Source: Virgibacillus proomii
GTDB taxonomy: Bacteria; Bacillota; Bacilli; Bacillales; Amphibacillaceae
Reading direction: 5' to 3'
NCBI RefSeq assembly: GCF_900162615.1
Contig: NZ_FUFN01000010.1
Location: forward strand, 1,804,149 to 1,868,148
Length of the DNA: 64,000 nucleotides
Shown here: in pieces, positions 45,801 through 53,997 of the stretch
Layout of the letters: each line of letters starts with the position of its first letter
Numbering within the stretch: the first letter of the stretch is position 1
The notes under the pieces: model-generated
The model's input: only the letters and a program-made list of their open reading frames with translations
The model's database searches: none
What the model was told of the DNA's origin: nothing
Position numbers and translations under genes: made by a program

Positions 45801-47168
45801 ACAAAAGAACTGTTTGGAATTGATAATGTTTATCGTGCAGGAACGATTGGAACGATCGCTGAAAAGACGGCTTACGGCTATGTAAAGGGTTATGCGTCTG
45901 ATAATCAGCTTGCCTTAAAAAATGCTGAAGTGGATCGATTAGTAAAAGGTTGTACAGGCGTAAAACGGACAACCGGGCAACACCCCGGTGGTATTATTGT
46001 TGTACCTGATGATAAGGAGATTTATGATTTTACGCCTATTCAATATCCGGCTGATGATCGAAATAGTGAGTGGCGAACGACTCATTTTGACTTCCACTCT
46101 ATCCATGATAATTTATTGAAGTTAGATATTCTTGGCCACGATGATCCAACCGTAATACGAATGTTACAAGATCTAAGCGGAATTGATCCAAAGACGATCC
46201 CAACGGATGATCCGGATGTAATGACTATTTTTTCAGGAACAGAAGCGCTTGGGGTGACCCCGGAACAAATTAACTGTAAAACAGGGACATTGGGTGTTCC
46301 GGAATTTGGAACGAAATTTGTGCGGCAAATGCTTGAAGATACAAAGCCTAAAACATTTGCAGAACTTGTTATTATCTCTGGCTTATCACATGGTACAGAT
46401 GTGTGGCTTGGTAATGCGCAAGAGTTGATTAATAATGGGATATGTGAATTGCCGGATGTTATCGGTTGTCGAGATGATATCATGGTTTACCTCATGCACA
46501 AAGGGCTTGAAGCTTCTTTAGCATTTAAAATTATGGAGTTTGTCCGTAAAGGTAAAGGGCTAAAAGATGAATGGATTACAGAAATGAAGAAACATAATGT
46601 GCCAGATTGGTATATTGAATCTTGTAAAAAGATTAAATATATGTTCCCGAAAGCTCACGCAGCTGCATACGTGTTAATGGCTGTGCGAATTGCTTATTTT
46701 AAAGTTCATTATCCAATCTATTTTTACGCAGCTTATTTTACAGTTCGAGCAGATGATTTTGAACTGGATACGATGATCCAAGGAGCCAATGCTATACGTA
46801 AGCGAATTGAAGCTATTACAGCAAAAGGAAATGACGCTTCACCAAAGGAAAAAAGTTTATTAACGGTGTTAGAGATTTCACTTGAAATGTGCGAAAGAGG
46901 TTTTTCATTTAACAAAGTGGATTTATATAAATCTAGTGCGACGGAGTTTATCGTCGATGGGGATTCCTTAATCCCACCATTTAATGCTGTTGATGGACTA
47001 GGCACAAATGCTGCGTTAAATATTGTCAAAGCTAGAGAAGAAGGAGAGTTTCTATCCAAGGAAGATCTGCGGGAAAGAAGTAAAATTTCTAAAACCGTAT
47101 TGGAATATTTGGACAATCACGGCTGCTTAGAGGGAATGGCTGAGCAAAATCAACTATCCTTATTCTAG
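42882..47168 (+). CDS. polC: DNA polymerase III PolC-type alpha subunit
   Basis: Gram-positive replicative polymerase with built-in proofreading. 1428 aa against 1437 in B. subtilis. Order: N-terminal domain; OB fold (about 225-315, VTVQGYIFSVDIRELRSG); PHP domain (from about 327, VELHAHTTMSQMDAV), split by the DnaQ-like exonuclease (about 413-580, FDVETTGLS, then HNASFDMGFL and HRAIYDAEATG); polymerase core with VGSRGSVGSSFVATMTEI near 872, zinc cysteines CKEC/CPTC near 903-930, and catalytic PDIDLNFSG near 956. ACAGGAGGAG precedes ATG 42882. Frame intact throughout. Confidence 0.98.
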   Translation: MDITKKEKMDVLLKQLQMSEDQLVYFKDSYLNKLEIVKHTKTWHFHICTKKVLPCEVYQLFKHRLQTCFQKIANIDVSIETTEKTCDEANTLKYWQDFIHSAAQLSPAYKDMVLNQTPEVDGNNIMLTARNEAEALAVKKRLEESFKHFCVKAGLPRYVIKIDVRTEIEALQRFKQQTAVEDQKIVQRTVQEKEKRDQTKLQSDNKPVMLGYKIQDEPIHMEEIIEEERRVTVQGYIFSVDIRELRSGRSLLIAKVTDYTDSLQIKMFSKGDEDREKFKAVKEGIWIKARGSIQTDMYSNELVMMANDIQEIRVEPRKDTAPEDEKRVELHAHTTMSQMDAVVSPTNLIAQAAKWGHQAVAITDHAGVQGFPEAHHAGEKHGIKVLYGVEANLVDDGVPIAYNEHDIDLATGTYIVFDVETTGLSAVYDTIIELAAVKIHQGEIIDRFESFANPHHPLSQTTIDLTGITDEMVQDAPEVDDVLRDFRNWMEDGILVAHNASFDMGFLNQGLQKIGYDKSENAVIDTLELARFLFPQLKNHRLNTLCKHLDIELTQHHRAIYDAEATGYLLWKLVQELLKKDITNHNQLNNHMGEGNAYQRSRPFHCTLIAKTEEGLKNIYKLVSYAHIDYFYRVPRLPRSLLQKYRHGILVGSACDQGEVFETMMQKSEDEAENVAQFYDYIEVQPPANYAHLIEKDLVQNEAQILDIIKKLVKLGERIGKRVVATGNVHYLDEQDQIYRQILIASQAGNPLNRVTLPQTPFRTTNEMLNEFQFLGEKKAKEIVITNTNLIADEIEEISPVKDGLFTPTIEGAEEEIRDLCYTRAKKIYGEPLPKIVSERLEKELKSIIGHGFSVIYLISQKLVKKSLEDGYLVGSRGSVGSSFVATMTEITEVNPLPPHYICKECHYHEFITDGSVGSGFDLPDKDCPTCQTPLTKDGQDIPFETFLGFKGDKVPDIDLNFSGSYQPRAHNYTKELFGIDNVYRAGTIGTIAEKTAYGYVKGYASDNQLALKNAEVDRLVKGCTGVKRTTGQHPGGIIVVPDDKEIYDFTPIQYPADDRNSEWRTTHFDFHSIHDNLLKLDILGHDDPTVIRMLQDLSGIDPKTIPTDDPDVMTIFSGTEALGVTPEQINCKTGTLGVPEFGTKFVRQMLEDTKPKTFAELVIISGLSHGTDVWLGNAQELINNGICELPDVIGCRDDIMVYLMHKGLEASLAFKIMEFVRKGKGLKDEWITEMKKHNVPDWYIESCKKIKYMFPKAHAAAYVLMAVRIAYFKVHYPIYFYAAYFTVRADDFELDTMIQGANAIRKRIEAITAKGNDASPKEKSLLTVLEISLEMCERGFSFNKVDLYKSSATEFIVDGDSLIPPFNAVDGLGTNAALNIVKAREEGEFLSKEDLRERSKISKTVLEYLDNHGCLEGMAEQNQLSLF

Positions 47169-47193
47169 CCGGTTAGAAAATTGTTCGACTGCA

Positions 47194-47336
47194 GATATCT
47201 TTTTTGTAAAGTAGCTTTGTCCAGCTTATGACACTTTGCGCTTGGTTCTTCGAGGGGGCTTTACTCCTTCCCAAAGGGGTGAAGTCTCCTCGGCGGGTTT
47301 TAGCGTAGTTGGCTAATCGAGCGCTTGCGCTTTTGA
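47194..47336 (+). repeat. Intergenic repeat family B, copy 1 (short form)
   Basis: Begins near GATATCTTTTTTGTAAAG, contains GACACTTTGCGCTTGG, a GTC/GAC-rich inner hairpin (CTCCTTCCCAAAGGGGTGAAG), GGCTAATCGAGC, and ends with the terminator-like palindrome GCGCTTGCGCTTTTGAT. It matches copies 2-4 at its two ends but has a different middle. This kind of element is widespread in Bacillaceae genomes. Confidence 0.6.
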
Positions 47337-47339
47337 TCC

Positions 47340-47368
47340 TTGCAATGAAATAAACGATATGCTATACT
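47340..47368 (+). promoter_or_regulatory. SigA-type promoter upstream of rimP
   Basis: TTGCAA (47340-47345), 17-base spacer, TATACT (47363-47368). The transcript would meet a perfect palindrome 33 bases downstream, so it could make a very short RNA, or read on into rimP-nusA-infB. Confidence 0.6.
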
Positions 47369-47400
47369 TATTTTGGTAAGTTAACGATACGAACGTTTTA

Positions 47401-47428
47401 AAAGAGTGGGTGATCACCCACTCTTTCT
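47401..47428 (+). terminator. Perfect palindromic terminator after the 47340 promoter
   Basis: AAAGAGTGGGTGA / TCACCCACTCTTT is a 13-base perfect inverted repeat, with TTC(T)-rich bases after it and A-rich before it, so it can act in both directions. Confidence 0.75.
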
Positions 47429-47451
47429 TCATACTTTAGCTTGCAACGATG

Positions 47452-47484
47452 AATCCCTTGCCAAACCTCTAGGCAGGGGTTTTA
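47452..47484 (+). terminator. Second terminator downstream of polC
   Basis: Stem AATCCCTTGCC / GGCAGGGGTT with TTTTATATT. It resembles the hairpin upstream of polC in both arms and tail. Confidence 0.6.
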
Positions 47485-47546
47485 TATTGAAAAAAGGTGA
47501 CAGCTTGTATGGTGGAATAGGGTTGGTTACCGGAATCATCCTAAAA

Positions 47547-47733
47547 ATAAATTGAAACTTCATTCAGTAGGAGTTTTCTTCCATCTCCTACTGAATGTTA
47601 GTACCGCAAGGGCATGATCTAAAGATCCTTGAACAAATCGGGCATTTAGGTGCCGTTAACTACCGCTTAGACCCTTTGTATCAACTCAAGATCTTGAAGT
47701 GGGAGTCTTACGGCACCTTACATGCGGGATAAA
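47547..47733 (-). repeat. Intergenic repeat family A, copy 5
   Basis: 187 bp from ATAAA to ATAAA, opposite in orientation to copy 4 and nearly its reverse complement. It carries the TTCAGTAGGAG / CTCCTACTGAA hairpin, TTAGTACCGCAAGGGCATGA, and GGTGCCGT / ACGGCACC. With copy 4 it forms an inverted pair around rseP-polC. Confidence 0.88.
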
Positions 47734-47945
47734 GATGGATTGATTATTAAAACGATGGTATAACTGACAGTTTTGGTTAGGCGATAGCTCAGTAAAAAGG
47801 TAACCGGTTTTAAATCGAATCATTAGGGGAACTTCTTAAAGTTTGCTTTTCATAAAAAGCGATAGGCGGGAATTTTCCTTGCAGAAATGAAATAGGAGAA
47901 AATGGTTTATACTAGTAACTAAAACAGTTTAAAGGAGGATAAGCA

Positions 47946-48416
47946 TTGAGCTCGAAAGTAGTTAAAACAACGGAAGAATTGGTTCTCCCTATTTTAGAAC
48001 AAAAAAACCTTGAATTAGTAGACATTGAATATGTAAAAGAAGGAAAGAACTGGTTTCTCCGCGTTTATATTGATAAAGATGGCGGCGTGGATATCACAGA
48101 ATGTGGTGAAGTATCAGAGCAATTAAGTGAACGGTTGGATGAAGCCGATCCGATTTCTGAAGCTTATTTCCTAGAGGTTTCTTCACCAGGCGTAGAGCGC
48201 CCTTTAAAAACGAAACGAGATATTGCTAATAGTATTAATCAATACATCCATGTTAAATTATACGAACCGATCAATGGTGAAAAAACGTATGAAGGTGAGT
48301 TAATCAATTATTCGGACGATGTGTTAACAGTCGAATATAGAGTGAAAACGCGTAAAAAAACAGTAGAAATTCCATTTGATAAGATAGCCAAAGCCAGATT
48401 GGCTGTAAAGTTCTGA
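47946..48416 (+). CDS. rimP: Ribosome maturation factor RimP
   Basis: Assists 30S subunit maturation. 156 aa. LVDIEYVKEGKNWFLRVYID and ITECGEVSEQLSERLDEADP, then YFLEVSSPGVERPLKT are family hallmarks. TTG start after AAAGGAGGATAAGC. First gene of the rimP-nusA-rnpM-ylxQ-infB-ylxP-rbfA operon. Confidence 0.96.
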   Translation: MSSKVVKTTEELVLPILEQKNLELVDIEYVKEGKNWFLRVYIDKDGGVDITECGEVSEQLSERLDEADPISEAYFLEVSSPGVERPLKTKRDIANSINQYIHVKLYEPINGEKTYEGELINYSDDVLTVEYRVKTRKKTVEIPFDKIAKARLAVKF

Positions 48417-48432
48417 AAAGGGGGAGAAAAAA

Positions 48433-49530
48433 GTGAGTACGCAGTTGTTCGATGCCATTGATAATTTAGCAAAAGAAAAAGGAATTGATAAGGAGATTCT
48501 ATTGGAGGCCTTGGAAGCCGCGTTGATTTCAGCATACAAGAAAAATTTTAAATCAGCAACAAACGTTCGTGTTGAGCTTAATGAAGAAACAGGTAAGATG
48601 CGTGTCTTCTCCAGAAAAACAGTCGTAGAAGAAGTAGAAGATACACAACAAGAACTTTCAATAGATGAAGCAAAAGAAATTAACCCAAATTATGAAGTTG
48701 ATGATATCGTTGAAGTGGAAGTAACTCCTAAGAATTTTGGACGAATCGCTGCTCAGGCTGCTAAACAAGTTGTCACACAGCGTGTAAGGGAAGCGGAGCG
48801 GGGGGTTATTTATTCGGAGTTTGCTGACCGTGAAGAAGATGTGATGACAGGAATCATTCAGCGAAAAGATCCGCGTTTTGTGTATGTTAACCTCGGTAAA
48901 ATAGAAGCAAAGCTGGCTGAATCGGAACAGATGCCGACGGAAGAATACAACATTCACGATCGTATTAAAGTGTTTGTAACAAAAGTTGAAAACACAAGTA
49001 AGGGTCCGCAAATCTATATTTCAAGGTCACATCCAGGTTTATTGAAGCGACTATTTGAAATGGAAGTTCCTGAGATATATGATGGTATTGTAGAAATAAA
49101 ATCCGTTGCCAGAGAAGCTGGAGATCGCTCGAAAATTTCTGTTTATGCAAGAGACCCAGAAATTGACCCGGTTGGCTCTTGCGTTGGGCAAAAAGGGCAA
49201 CGTGTGCAAGCGATTGTTAATGAACTGAAAGGTGAAAAAATTGATATCGTGGAATGGTCGGATGATCCAACTATTTATGTATCTAACGCATTAAGCCCTT
49301 CAAAGGTTATTAAGGTATTGGTGAATGAAGAAGAAAAAGCAACAAAGGTCATTGTACCTGATTATCAATTATCGCTTGCAATTGGAAAACGTGGACAGAA
49401 CGCACGTCTTGCCGCCAAGCTGACTGGTTGGAAAATAGACATAAAAAGTGAGTCTGAAGCGAAGGAAGAAGGATTGCTCGACGAAACTGACGAAGCCTAT
49501 TCTGACAATGAAGAAAGTTTGTTTGAATAA
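48433..49530 (+). CDS. nusA: Transcription termination/antitermination protein NusA
   Basis: RNA-polymerase-bound factor enhancing pausing and intrinsic termination. 365 aa. N-terminal RNAP-binding domain (1-125), S1 domain (VMTGIIQRKDPRFVYVNLGK, about 135-200), and two KH domains (DPVGSCVGQKGQRVQAIVNE, then LAIGKRGQNARLAAKLTGW) followed by an acidic tail, as in Gram-positive NusA. GTG start after AAAGGGGGAG. Confidence 0.97.
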   Translation: MSTQLFDAIDNLAKEKGIDKEILLEALEAALISAYKKNFKSATNVRVELNEETGKMRVFSRKTVVEEVEDTQQELSIDEAKEINPNYEVDDIVEVEVTPKNFGRIAAQAAKQVVTQRVREAERGVIYSEFADREEDVMTGIIQRKDPRFVYVNLGKIEAKLAESEQMPTEEYNIHDRIKVFVTKVENTSKGPQIYISRSHPGLLKRLFEMEVPEIYDGIVEIKSVAREAGDRSKISVYARDPEIDPVGSCVGQKGQRVQAIVNELKGEKIDIVEWSDDPTIYVSNALSPSKVIKVLVNEEEKATKVIVPDYQLSLAIGKRGQNARLAAKLTGWKIDIKSESEAKEEGLLDETDEAYSDNEESLFE

Positions 49531-49544
49531 GGAGGATAGGACAC

Positions 49545-49826
49545 ATGATAAAGAAGCGAAAAATTCCCACTCGTAGATGTGTCGTGACGAACGAAATGAA
49601 ACCGAAAAAGGAATTAATCCGTATTGTTCGTAATAAAGAGGGAGAAGTGTTTGTGGATCCAACTGGTAAAAAAAATGGGAGAGGGGCTTACCTCTCAAAA
49701 GATATAGCAGTAATCGATCAAGCGGAAAAAACGAATGTGTTAAACAAACACTTAAATGCTACCGTTGATGCTGCCATTTTTACAGAACTCAGAGAACTGG
49801 TAGCAGGTGCAAATGATGAAAAATAA
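49545..49826 (+). CDS. rnpM: RnpM (YlxR), RNase P modulator
   Basis: 93 aa, YlxR family. IPTRRCVVTNEMKPKKELIR, then GKKNGRGAYLSKDIAVIDQA are diagnostic. YlxR binds RNase P RNA and modulates its activity. AAGGAGGAT precedes ATG 49545. Overlaps ylxQ. Confidence 0.95.
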   Translation: MIKKRKIPTRRCVVTNEMKPKKELIRIVRNKEGEVFVDPTGKKNGRGAYLSKDIAVIDQAEKTNVLNKHLNATVDAAIFTELRELVAGANDEK

Positions 49827-50118
49827 CTATCTGAATATACTTGGTCTTGCTTTTAGAGCTGGCAAATGCACGCTTGGAGAAGAGGCCATTATTAAAGATA
49901 TTCGTACCAATCGCGCAAAATTAATCTTATTAGCTAGCGACATTGGTCCACAAACGAAAAAAAAACTAACGGATAAATGTAAAACCTATGAAATACCATA
50001 TGCCATAGTAGACGATAGAGAAACGTTATCGAAAGCTATTGGGAAAACCCAAAGAGTAGCAATTGCGATTTTAGATGCAGGGTTTGCTGTTAAGTTAAGG
50101 TCGTTACTCGGGGAATAA
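49816..50118 (+). CDS. ylxQ: L7Ae/L30e/S12e-like ribosomal protein YlxQ
   Basis: About 100 aa from ATG 49816 (49813 equally possible). LNILGLAFRAGKCTLGEEAI and KLILLASDIGPQTKKKLTDK match the kink-turn-binding L7Ae family, as in B. subtilis YlxQ. The start overlaps rnpM and its own ribosome site is weak, so translation is probably coupled. Confidence 0.93.
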   Translation: MKNNYLNILGLAFRAGKCTLGEEAIIKDIRTNRAKLILLASDIGPQTKKKLTDKCKTYEIPYAIVDDRETLSKAIGKTQRVAIAILDAGFAVKLRSLLGE

Positions 50119-50134
50119 ATTCGGGGGTGAACGT

Positions 50135-52273
50135 ATGAGTAAAATGCGTGTATATGAATATGCAAAACAAAATAATATTTCAAGTAAAGCAGTAGTTGCA
50201 TTTTTAAAAGAAAACAATGTTGATGTTACAAATCATATGTCAACTATTGCACAGAATGAGATAGCAAAGCTTGATGAACATTTTAAAAAAACGAAGCAAG
50301 AAGCAAAATCTACCGATGATTCAGCTTCAAAAACTGAAATTAAATCAAAATCAAATCTAAACCAGCGAACGAAAGCAAATCAAGCTACATCAAAAAAACG
50401 CCAATATAAACAGGACAAATCGAATAACAAACATCAAAAGCAACAAGGAAAGCCAGCGAAAGGTAAGAAAACGAAGGGAAATAATAAGATAGCAGCTAAA
50501 GAACCGGTAGAAAAGAAGGAAACTCCAAAGGAAATTAAGTATCACGGTACGCTAACGGTAAGCGAATTAGCTGATAAATTGAATAAGGATACATCAGAAA
50601 TTATAAAAAAGCTAATGTTCCTTGGCGTAATGGCTACAAAAAATCAAGACTTAGATGATGATGCTATTGAGTTGATTTGTGCAGAATTCGGTGTAGAGGT
50701 TGAAAAAGAAATCATTCTTGAAGATACAGACTTAGATAAATATATCGCCGAGGATAAGCCGGAAGATTTGGTTGAAAGGCCTGCCGTTGTTACTATTATG
50801 GGGCATGTCGATCATGGAAAAACAACTTTGCTGGACTCTATCCGTCACACAAAAGTAACAGCAGGAGAAGCTGGTGGTATTACACAACATATAGGTGCTT
50901 ACCAAGTTGAAAATGATGGCAAGAAAATCACTTTTCTAGATACTCCAGGTCACGCTGCGTTTACCAGCATGCGCTCACGTGGTGCGCAAGTTACGGACGT
51001 TGCAATACTTGTCGTTGCTGCTGATGATGGAGTGATGCCGCAAACTGTAGAAGCGATCAATCATGCAAAGGCTGCCGAAGTACCAATTATTGTAGCGGTT
51101 AACAAAATTGATAAAGAAACTGCTAACCCGAACAGAGTCATGCAGGAACTAACAGAATATGGACTAGTCCCTGAAGATTGGGGTGGGGATACCATTTTTG
51201 TAAACATCTCTGCTATCAAAGGAGAAGGTATTGACGAATTATTAGAAATGATTATACTTGTCTCGGAAGTTGAAGAATTAAAAGCAAATCCAAACAAGCC
51301 TGCTTTTGGTACGGTAATAGAGGCAGAACTTGATAAAGGAAGAGGTTCAGTAGCCACATTACTTGTGCAAAATGGTACACTTCATGTAAGTGATTCGATC
51401 GTTGTTGGAAGTACGTATGGTCGTGTTCGTGCAATGGTTAATGATATTGGTCAACGTGTAACAGAAGCTGGACCGTCAACTCCTGTGGAAATAACAGGGC
51501 TTAATGATGTACCGCAGGCTGGCGATCAATTCCTTGTGTTTAGAGATGAGAAAAAAGCTCGGCAAATTGGGGAAGCAAGACAACAAAAGCAAATCCAAGA
51601 AAACCGCAGTGAACAAACGAAAGTTAGTTTAGACGATTTGTTTGAACAAATTAAACAAGGCGATATGAAAGAAATTAATATTATTATTAAAGCAGATGTT
51701 CAAGGATCAGCCGAAGCACTTGCTTCTTCCTTGCAAAAAATCGAAGTAGAAGGCGTCAATATTAAAATTATCCACTCCGGTGTAGGTGCTATCACCGAAT
51801 CAGATGTTATTTTAGCTGCTGCCTCCAACGCGGTAGTTATCGGCTTTAATGTGCGACCAGATGTCAATGCAAAAAAAGCAGCAGAACGTGAAAAGGTAGA
51901 CGTCAGACTGCATCGCGTTATTTATAAAGCAATAGAAGAAGTTGAGTCAGCAATGAAAGGTTTGCTTGATCCGGAGTATGAAGAAAAAACCATCGGTCAA
52001 GCAGAAGTAAGAGAAACATTTAAAGTATCAAAAGTTGGTACCATAGCTGGTTGTTATGTAACAGACGGGAAAATTACCAGAAATTCCGGTGTACGTTTAA
52101 TTCGTAATGGTGTTGTTCAATTTGAAGGCGAGATTGCAGCATTGAAACGCTTTAAGGATGATGTAAAAGAAGTAGCGCAAAATTATGAATGTGGAATTAC
52201 GGTTAAAAACTTTAATGATATTAAAGAAGGAGATATCATCGAGGCGTTTGTCATGGAGGAAATTAAACGATAA
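50135..52273 (+). CDS. infB: Translation initiation factor IF-2
   Basis: GTPase that brings fMet-tRNA to the 30S subunit. 712 aa. A first IF2N motif (MRVYEYAKQNNISSKAVVAF), a Lys/Gln-rich linker to about 130, a second IF2N, then the G domain with GHVDHGKTTLLDSIR (near 222), DTPGHAAFTSMRSRGAQVTD and NKID. Domains II-IV follow, ending IEAFVMEEIKR. The stop overlaps ylxP (TAATG). Confidence 0.98.
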   Translation: MSKMRVYEYAKQNNISSKAVVAFLKENNVDVTNHMSTIAQNEIAKLDEHFKKTKQEAKSTDDSASKTEIKSKSNLNQRTKANQATSKKRQYKQDKSNNKHQKQQGKPAKGKKTKGNNKIAAKEPVEKKETPKEIKYHGTLTVSELADKLNKDTSEIIKKLMFLGVMATKNQDLDDDAIELICAEFGVEVEKEIILEDTDLDKYIAEDKPEDLVERPAVVTIMGHVDHGKTTLLDSIRHTKVTAGEAGGITQHIGAYQVENDGKKITFLDTPGHAAFTSMRSRGAQVTDVAILVVAADDGVMPQTVEAINHAKAAEVPIIVAVNKIDKETANPNRVMQELTEYGLVPEDWGGDTIFVNISAIKGEGIDELLEMIILVSEVEELKANPNKPAFGTVIEAELDKGRGSVATLLVQNGTLHVSDSIVVGSTYGRVRAMVNDIGQRVTEAGPSTPVEITGLNDVPQAGDQFLVFRDEKKARQIGEARQQKQIQENRSEQTKVSLDDLFEQIKQGDMKEINIIIKADVQGSAEALASSLQKIEVEGVNIKIIHSGVGAITESDVILAAASNAVVIGFNVRPDVNAKKAAEREKVDVRLHRVIYKAIEEVESAMKGLLDPEYEEKTIGQAEVRETFKVSKVGTIAGCYVTDGKITRNSGVRLIRNGVVQFEGEIAALKRFKDDVKEVAQNYECGITVKNFNDIKEGDIIEAFVMEEIKR

Positions 52274-52551
52274 TGATCCTTTATGCCGAAGTAGAATGTA
52301 TATTGTATGAGGGTCAGTCGTTAAAGCAAAAACGCTCCGTATTGAAGCGCCTTATAGCTAAGTTAAAAAAAGACTTCAATATAGCTGTAACGGAATTGGA
52401 CTATCATGATTTATGGCAACGGACAAAGCTTGGTATCGTTACGATTTCAACGGAGCAAGTACATGCTGAACAAGTGATTCAGGGAGTAATGGATGTGATT
52501 GATTCATATACTGAACTTGAACGAACCATTACTAATGTGGAAAGAATCTAA
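52273..52551 (+). CDS. ylxP: YlxP (DUF503 family)
   Basis: 92 aa. AEVECILYEGQSLKQKRSVLKRLIAKLKKDFNIAV-type ferredoxin-like fold (the SLKQKR segment is the hallmark). Function is unsettled; its place between infB and rbfA suggests ribosome biogenesis. ATG overlaps the infB stop by one base. Confidence 0.93.
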   Translation: MILYAEVECILYEGQSLKQKRSVLKRLIAKLKKDFNIAVTELDYHDLWQRTKLGIVTISTEQVHAEQVIQGVMDVIDSYTELERTITNVERI

Positions 52552-52598
52552 ATTACGACTCCCTTTAAATGCAGGAGTTCTATGATGAGGTGAAAGAA

Positions 52599-52940
52599 AT
52601 GTCTCAATTAAGAGCTAACCGAGTAAGTGAACAAATGAAGAAAGAATTAGGAGAAATTTTAACTCGGAAAATTAAAGATCCTAGAGTTGGATTTGTAACA
52701 GTAACAGATGTAGAAGTTACTGGTGATTTGCAGCAGGCAAAGGTGTATATTTCGGTATTAGGTGACGAAAAACAAAAAAAAGATACGTTACTTGGCTTAG
52801 CCAAAGCAAAAGGATTCATTCGTTCAGAAATCGGGCAACGAATCCGTTTGCGCAAAACACCTGAGTTAACATTTGAATTTGATGAAGCATATGAGTATGG
52901 CAATCGAATTGAAACGATTCTTCGCGACTTAAAGAAGTAA
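52599..52940 (+). CDS. rbfA: 30S ribosome-binding factor RbfA
   Basis: Cold-shock associated factor for 16S rRNA 5'-end maturation. About 113 aa from ATG 52599 (MSQLRANRVSEQMKKELGEI), after GAGGTGAAAG. KDPRVGFVTVTDVEVTGDLQ and GQRIRLRKTPELTFEFDEA are family motifs. An upstream in-frame ATG at 52569 adds ten non-conserved residues. Confidence 0.96.
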   Translation: MSQLRANRVSEQMKKELGEILTRKIKDPRVGFVTVTDVEVTGDLQQAKVYISVLGDEKQKKDTLLGLAKAKGFIRSEIGQRIRLRKTPELTFEFDEAYEYGNRIETILRDLKK

Positions 52941-53013
52941 TCCTCTTGAATGTTTTTTGAAGGATCTATACTTGCCAGTCACCATTTCACGTGAATGGTT
53001 TGCTACAGTAGAT

Positions 53014-53046
53014 AAAATCTGACCTCATAGTAAGGTCAGATTTTTC
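53014..53046 (+). terminator. Terminator between rbfA and truB
   Basis: Stem AAAATCTGACCT / AGGTCAGATTTT, seven-base loop, T-run TTTTT. It ends the rimP-rbfA operon. Confidence 0.85.
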
Positions 53047-53083
53047 CTTCATCTGTTCATTAAAAAATGGAGGTTTTTTACAT

Positions 53084-53977
53084 ATGGATGGAATTTTGCC
53101 ATTATGGAAGCCTAAAGGATTTACATCCCATGATTGTGTATACAAAGTGCGTAAATTATTTGGCACAAAAAAAGTTGGACATACAGGAACGCTGGATCCA
53201 GATGCAGAAGGTGTTTTACCGATTTGTATTGGTAAAGCAACGAAAATAGTGCCATTTTTAACAGATACCAAAAAGGTTTATAAAGCTGAGTTGAAATTAG
53301 GGATAGCTACAACGACAGAAGATGCATCAGGAGAGATTATTGCACAGAAAGCGGTAAGCAATGTTCCAACCGAAGATGAAATTAATACCGTATTTGCTAA
53401 GTTTACCGGAGAAATAGAACAGGTCCCCCCAATGTACTCTGCAGTGAAAGTAAAGGGAAAAAAGTTATACGAGTACGCAAGAAATAATGAAACTGTGGAA
53501 CGGCCAATACGTCGTGTGAAAATATATGAACTAGTATTGCTGTCTCCGCCTGATCAAACAAATCATGCGTTAACTTTTCGGGTTAGTTGTTCAAAAGGAA
53601 CGTATATACGTACACTATGCGTTGATATTGGAAAAGAGTTAGGATATCCGTCCCATATGTCTTTACTAATCAGAGAAGCCACAGGTGCATTTTCCCACAA
53701 AAATGCAGTAACATTTGCTACAATAGAAGAGGCTGTCAAGCGGAAGCAAGAAACAGAGCTACTATATCCTATTCAAGCTGGATTACCGCATTTGGATCAA
53801 TACTTTGTTGACCAAGAGACAGCAAAAAAAGTGTTTCACGGGCAAAAACTACCACGTATAATGAACGTGAAGACGGATCCTTTTATAATGATGCATAAAA
53901 ATGAAGCTGTAGCAATTTATAAAATACATCCCGATCAACCAGAATATATCAAACCAATCCGTGTATTTAGTAGATAA
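53084..53977 (+). CDS. truB: tRNA pseudouridine-55 synthase TruB
   Basis: Makes pseudouridine at T-loop position 55. 297 aa. GILPLWKPKGFTSHDCVYKV and catalytic Asp in GHTGTLDPDAEGVLPICIGK are clear, followed by VPPMYSAVKVKGKKLYEYAR and a C-terminal PUA-like part. AATGGAGG precedes ATG 53084; an overlapping 60-codon frame at 53067 is spurious. Confidence 0.97.
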   Translation: MDGILPLWKPKGFTSHDCVYKVRKLFGTKKVGHTGTLDPDAEGVLPICIGKATKIVPFLTDTKKVYKAELKLGIATTTEDASGEIIAQKAVSNVPTEDEINTVFAKFTGEIEQVPPMYSAVKVKGKKLYEYARNNETVERPIRRVKIYELVLLSPPDQTNHALTFRVSCSKGTYIRTLCVDIGKELGYPSHMSLLIREATGAFSHKNAVTFATIEEAVKRKQETELLYPIQAGLPHLDQYFVDQETAKKVFHGQKLPRIMNVKTDPFIMMHKNEAVAIYKIHPDQPEYIKPIRVFSR

Positions 53978-53997
53978 GAAAGTGTAGGTGAAAAAAG

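Noticed and set aside
53067..53249. 60-codon + strand frame overlapping truB
   Set aside because: Out of frame with conserved truB, and its start coincides with the truB ribosome site.
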